DNA from: Nonomuraea montanisoli
Lineage (GTDB): Bacteria > Actinomycetota > Actinomycetes > Streptosporangiales > Streptosporangiaceae
Direction: 5' to 3'
Length of the DNA stretch: 64,000 nucleotides
NCBI RefSeq assembly: GCF_013363975.1
Contig: NZ_JABWGN010000023.1
Location: 1-64,000 of the forward strand
Of the stretch, positions 60,342-64,000 are shown in pieces. A model generated the notes under the pieces. The model searched no databases, had not been told where the DNA came from, and saw nothing but the letters and a program-made list of their open reading frames with translations. Each line of letters starts with the position of its first letter. The stretch's first letter is position 1. The position numbers and the translations under genes are program-made.

Positions 60342-62957
60342 TCACACCTCCTTCCATGTGTCGGGGTTGCGGGGCCGCCCTTGCGGGACCGGCTCCAGGA
60401 AGGGCAGGTGCGTGGGCTGGTCGCCCAGCACCGAGCCGAGCGCGAACAGGACACCCGCGGTGCCCGTCGCGAAGTCCATCGACAACCGCAGCAGCTGGTC
60501 GCCGGGGAAGGCGAGGCCGCCGGCGAACGGCAGCGCGTGCCAGCGCAGCCCCTCGACGAGGCGGCCGGCGTCGGGGTCGCCGTCCGGGAGCGCGGCGACG
60601 AGGCCGGCCCGGCCGGTGAACAGCCCGGGCTGGACGTAGTAGCCGGCGTGGCCGGCCCGCCGCAGCCGGGGCAGCGCCTCGGCGAGCTCGGGGTCGTCGC
60701 GGTGGCCGAGGTAGCGGGCGAGGACGAGGGCGATGCCCGCGGATCCCTCGTCGAGGTACGGCAGGAGCCGCCAGCCCTGGTTCACCTGGAGCGAGCCGTC
60801 CTGGGCGGTGGCGCAGCGGCGCAGGTCCTGCCGGAGCGCGGTGGCGGCCAGGTCGAGCAGCGCGCCGTCGCCGGTGTGCTCGTAGGCGTGCAGGAAGAGC
60901 AGGGCGGGACCGCTGGAGCCGTGCATGAGGCCGGCGCGGGGGTTGTCGCCGCCGCTGGTCTCGGGGACGTCGCCGGGGCCGCCGAGCCGGTCGGCGCAGA
61001 TGTCGGCGGCGCGCAGCGCGGCCCGGGTCAGGTCGGGCTCGCCGAGGTGCAGGAGGCTCAGCCCGATCCCGGACAGGCCGGAGTGGAGAGCGGACTCGAG
61101 CCCGTCCCATCGCTCGCGTAAGCAGGCGGAGGCCAGGTCGAGCGCGTCCGCGCGGCGTCCGAGGCGGTCGAGGACGTACGCGATGCCGTGCAGCCCGTCG
61201 TACAGGCCGAGCCCCGAGCCCTGGACGGGCCGCATCGCCCGCTCGCGCAGCCATTCCTCGTACGCGGGGAACCTGCCGGCGCCGGTGGCCGTGAGGGCGA
61301 ACAGGACGCCGGCGGCGCCGTGGGCGAGGTTGAGCCCGCCGCCGGGGCGGAACTGGGCCACGTCGCCGGGGAAGAGCCGGTCGTCGCGTTCGGGGGTGGC
61401 GGAGGCGGTGATGGCCCGGCACATCGCGTCGCGCAGGTCGGTCCAGGGCGCGAGCCCCGGCGCGGGCACGCGGTCCGCGACGCGAGTCGACGACGCTTCG
61501 GGGCCGGCGATGATGACCGCTCCGGGGCTTGCGACGGTGGCCGCTTTTGGGCCGGCGATGGTGGCCGCGGCCGCGCGGGCCATGTCCGCCGTTCCCGGGA
61601 AGTGCTCGGCGACCAGCTCGGCGAGCTGATGGATCTTGGGCCGGTGCAGCGGCAGCATGATGGTGCACTGCGGGGCGAACAGCCCGAACCGCAGGCATGC
61701 CATCGCGTACCTGTCGACGTCCACGCCCTGCCGGTCCGGCGGCGCGGCGAACGCGGGGTGCGCCAGCGCGGAGCGCGCGCCGTCGCCCACCAGCGTGGCG
61801 ACCTCGTAGTCGATCAGCACCACGCGCCCGCCGTCGGTGAGCAGCACGTTGTCCGGGTGCAGGTCGCCGAAGACGACGCCGCGGGCGTGCAGCGCCTCGA
61901 CGGCCTCCTCCACCTGGTCGAGCGTGGCGAGCGCCCAGCGGGTGTACGCGGCGACGTCCTCGGGCCCGCAGGTGGCCCGGGTCAGGGGGTAGCGGTGGAC
62001 GAGGCGGCGCTGGAGCGGCGTGCCGTCCACGAACTCGGTCACGATGAAGTGGTGCTCGCCGAGCGTGAAGTGGTCGCGCAGCGCGGGCGCCGCGTCGAGG
62101 CCGGCCAGGCGCTCCAGCACGTCGCGCTCGTGGGCGAGCCGGGTGACCGCGTCGCGTCCGGCGGCGTCGAGGCCGGCGTGCGGGCGCGCCTCCTTGAGCA
62201 CCAGCCGCTCGCCGGTCGAGCGGTGGCGGGCCAGGTAGACACCGCCGCCGTTGGAGAAGTGCAGGACCTGCTCGATCTCGTACGGCAGGCCGTTCGTGGT
62301 GACCGCGTTGCGGGCGGCCAGGTGGGGCTCCAGGAAGGCGGGCAGGGTCGTCCACGGCGGCACGGTGAACGTGGAGCCGCGCACGTCGGGCACGAGCCGG
62401 CCGTCGCCGTCCTCGACGGCCAGCACCCGCTCGCCGCCGCCGGACAGGCAGTGCCGCTCGGCGAAGCCGCCGTAACGGACGTAGAGCGGGCCCTCGCCGT
62501 AGCGCAGGTCGCTGAGGACGTACGGGCCGCGGACGCCGCGCAGCAGTTCGTGCAGCTCCTTGAGGGCGAGTTCGAGCTGCGCCTCGTCGCGCGGGTAGAT
62601 GGTGACGAGTTTCCCGCTGGAGGCGCGGGAGGCGGCCTTGGAATTGACCATCACGTGAACGGCCGGGCCGCGCAGGAACTTGAAGGCGATTCCGCGGGGG
62701 ACACAATATTCCCACACCGCGGAGATGGCCCGTTCGGCGTCGTCGAGGCGGGCGGAGACGTGGATCTTCCAGCCCTGGCGGGGCAGCGGCGGCTGGCCGG
62801 TGGCGGCGTAATAGCACCAGGTCCCGGTGACCTCGTGGGCCCAGCCCTCGGGGAGCGGCCGGCGCAGGATGGAGAAGCCCGACTCCTCGGCCTTGGTGCG
62901 GCCGAGTGTGTCGTAGAAATGGCTGTCTGCCAGGCAGTACAGCTCATACTGGTCCAT
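60342..62957 (-). CDS. lanKC: Class III lanthionine synthetase LanKC
   Basis: 871 residues. N-terminal phospho-Ser/Thr lyase part (about 1-215), Ser/Thr kinase about 225-460 with K255 in VLKEA, catalytic GDLHPDN (D365, N370) and IDYE (D383), then a LanC-like cyclase about 540-860 lacking the zinc Cys/His set, as in class III. A 20-residue repeat insert with Ala/Pro (about 462-490) joins kinase and cyclase. It would phosphorylate, dehydrate and cyclise the LanA core. ATG 62957 has GGGAGGGG upstream. Stop lies 3 bp before lanA ATG. RamC of the SapB operon is the closest known relative. Confidence 0.95.
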   Translation of the reverse strand: MDQYELYCLADSHFYDTLGRTKAEESGFSILRRPLPEGWAHEVTGTWCYYAATGQPPLPRQGWKIHVSARLDDAERAISAVWEYCVPRGIAFKFLRGPAVHVMVNSKAASRASSGKLVTIYPRDEAQLELALKELHELLRGVRGPYVLSDLRYGEGPLYVRYGGFAERHCLSGGGERVLAVEDGDGRLVPDVRGSTFTVPPWTTLPAFLEPHLAARNAVTTNGLPYEIEQVLHFSNGGGVYLARHRSTGERLVLKEARPHAGLDAAGRDAVTRLAHERDVLERLAGLDAAPALRDHFTLGEHHFIVTEFVDGTPLQRRLVHRYPLTRATCGPEDVAAYTRWALATLDQVEEAVEALHARGVVFGDLHPDNVLLTDGGRVVLIDYEVATLVGDGARSALAHPAFAAPPDRQGVDVDRYAMACLRFGLFAPQCTIMLPLHRPKIHQLAELVAEHFPGTADMARAAAATIAGPKAATVASPGAVIIAGPEASSTRVADRVPAPGLAPWTDLRDAMCRAITASATPERDDRLFPGDVAQFRPGGGLNLAHGAAGVLFALTATGAGRFPAYEEWLRERAMRPVQGSGLGLYDGLHGIAYVLDRLGRRADALDLASACLRERWDGLESALHSGLSGIGLSLLHLGEPDLTRAALRAADICADRLGGPGDVPETSGGDNPRAGLMHGSSGPALLFLHAYEHTGDGALLDLAATALRQDLRRCATAQDGSLQVNQGWRLLPYLDEGSAGIALVLARYLGHRDDPELAEALPRLRRAGHAGYYVQPGLFTGRAGLVAALPDGDPDAGRLVEGLRWHALPFAGGLAFPGDQLLRLSMDFATGTAGVLFALGSVLGDQPTHLPFLEPVPQGRPRNPDTWKEV

Positions 62958-63048
62958 CTGGCGCCCCTCCCGGTGCGGTCTGGGATAAAGATTGGCGCTC
63001 CGGGTGGGTTTGCGGCTAGTAACACGTTAAACCGCTAAATTGTGTGAA

Positions 63049-63062
63049 ATATGATTACATAT
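63049..63062. promoter_or_regulatory. AT-rich inverted repeat in the lanKC promoter region
   Basis: ATATG (63049-63053) and CATAT (63058-63062) around ATTA, set in a 60-bp AT-rich stretch (about 63015-63075) that stands out from the GC-rich window. It lies 92 bp upstream of lanKC and directly after the stop of the sensor kinase gene. Likely operon promoter and regulator site. Confidence 0.45.
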
Positions 63063-63074
63063 GTGTGTTCCTCA

Positions 63075-64000
63075 TCAAACGCTGGTTAGACGGTCACGAT
63101 AGGCGCGGGGCACGAAAGCCGAGAAAGCGAATTCACCGCCATGGATTTCCGTCTCCAGCCACCCGCCCAGCAGCGCGACCCGCTCCGTGAGGTTCACCAG
63201 CCCGTGCCCGCCGTCGCCGTAGCCGTGCTGGCGCCGTCCCGGGCGGACGCCGTCGTTCCTCATCGACAGCCGGATCAGCCGGTCCTGCTCGTCCAGCCGG
63301 ATCACGCACCGCCGCGCCGCCGCGTGCCGCAGGATGTTCGTCACCCCCTCGCGCAGCACGTGGACCAGCGCCTCGGACACCTCCCCCGGCATCTCACGGC
63401 ACGACACCCGTACGTCGCAGCGCACCCCCACCGACTCCAGCAGGGCGCGCGCCGACGCCAGCTCGCTCTCCAGCGACGCGTGCCCCGCGCCGTGGGCGAC
63501 GGCGCGCACGTCCGAGGCGAGGACGCGCAGCAGCTCCAGCGTCTCCCCCGCCTCCATCCCCGCCTTGGGATCGCCCTCCCGCACCAGCCGCTCCACGAGC
63601 TGCGCCTTCAGCACCAGGACCGCCAGCCGGTGTCCCACCAGGTCGTGCAGATCGCGGGTGAACCGGCGGCGCTCCAGCGCGACCGCCCGTTCGATGACGT
63701 CGTTGCGGGCGCCGGCCAGCCAGTGCGCCCGCCCGGCGAGCGTCACCACGGCGTACTCGGCCAGCCCCAGCGCCGGCGCCGCCACCGCCCAGCCGGTGTG
63801 GTCCAGGGCGCCCGGCGGCGCCCACAGCAGCACCGGGCCGCACGTCACCGCGAGGGCCACCAGCGCCAGGGAGCGGATCCGGTACGCGACGACGAGCAGC
63901 GCGCCCGACAGCAGCCCGCACACCGGCGTCCACGCCGCCCCGTACCACGGCATCGGCAGGTACGTCAGCCACGCCTGCGCCCCGACCAGCCACCACCCGC
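63075..64000 (-). CDS. Sensor histidine kinase, NarL type, N-terminus cut by the window edge
   Basis: The frame is open to the window edge, giving at least 308 residues. Visible: several hydrophobic helices (LLSGALLVVAYRIRSLALVA, LALAVTCGPVLL), HisKA_3 with RRFTRDLHDLVGHRLAVLV and HATPase with EGVTNILRHAA and GDGGHGLVNLTERVALLGG. It is upstream of lanKC on the same strand, separated by an AT-rich gap. It may pair with an unseen regulator beyond the window or with the LuxR-type regulator at 53796. ATG 63953 is an internal start only; the true N-terminus is outside. Confidence 0.9.
   Translation of the reverse strand, partial: GWWLVGAQAWLTYLPMPWYGAAWTPVCGLLSGALLVVAYRIRSLALVALAVTCGPVLLWAPPGALDHTGWAVAAPALGLAEYAVVTLAGRAHWLAGARNDVIERAVALERRRFTRDLHDLVGHRLAVLVLKAQLVERLVREGDPKAGMEAGETLELLRVLASDVRAVAHGAGHASLESELASARALLESVGVRCDVRVSCREMPGEVSEALVHVLREGVTNILRHAAARRCVIRLDEQDRLIRLSMRNDGVRPGRRQHGYGDGGHGLVNLTERVALLGGWLETEIHGGEFAFSAFVPRAYRDRLTSV

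Overview
The window is high-GC actinobacterial DNA, most probably from a filamentous actinomycete near Streptosporangiaceae (for example Nonomuraea-like). This is inferred from strong third-position GC bias, frequent GTG/TTG starts and likely leaderless promoters, a MEDS/STAS partner-switching pair, a DUF574-type methyltransferase, a B12-riboswitch class Ia ribonucleotide reductase as in Streptomyces, and a SapB-like class III lanthipeptide locus. No plasmid, phage, IS element or CRISPR signal is seen, so it reads as ordinary chromosome.

Layout. 0-5 kb: a truncated secreted thermolysin-type protease, a CGNR-family regulator divergent from an EamA exporter with twin operator-like dyads between them, and an MscS channel. 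5-9.6 kb: nrdA-nrdB behind a cobalamin riboswitch whose promoter lies in the end of a TctC-like lipoprotein gene. 9.6-16 kb: a DUF574 methyltransferase, glmS, a two-domain peptidoglycan hydrolase and a Gly-Cys-Gly-Val tRNA cluster. 16-21.5 kb: an iron alcohol dehydrogenase (HOT type), an anti-sigma pair and a GH18 chitinase. 21.6-26.2 kb: a tight four-gene operon (YbaB-like, WXG100-like, a 1149-residue CpnT-like multidomain protein with kinase-like and amidoligase-like domains, and a small terminal gene) that looks like a type VII secretion effector module. 26-33 kb: a TPP enzyme, an XRE-cupin regulator with an FAD oxidase, and an MFS transporter with a ROK regulator. 33-41 kb: an acyltransferase, a DUF1023 hydrolase, a histidine kinase with its response regulator, and a decayed ABC exporter; almost every gene here carries its own tandem minisatellite. 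41-53.5 kb: metabolic and repair genes (GDPD, LigD-type polymerase, crotonase, sirtuin, acyl-CoA dehydrogenase/PaaX, GCS2 ligase, SDR/MmyB, alcohol dehydrogenase, CMD).

53.8-64 kb is the other notable locus: on the minus strand lanKC, a 43-residue lanA that is easily missed, a heterodimeric ABC exporter, and a prolyl oligopeptidase run as one translationally coupled operon. It is flanked by a LuxR-type response regulator and a histidine kinase that runs off the window. The order lanKC-lanA-ABC-ABC matches ramCSAB (SapB), but with an in-operon FlaP-like protease.

The two systems most worth following are the lanthipeptide/peptidase operon and the WXG100-kinase-amidoligase operon. A third theme is the unusual density of in-frame minisatellites, seen in at least ten genes.
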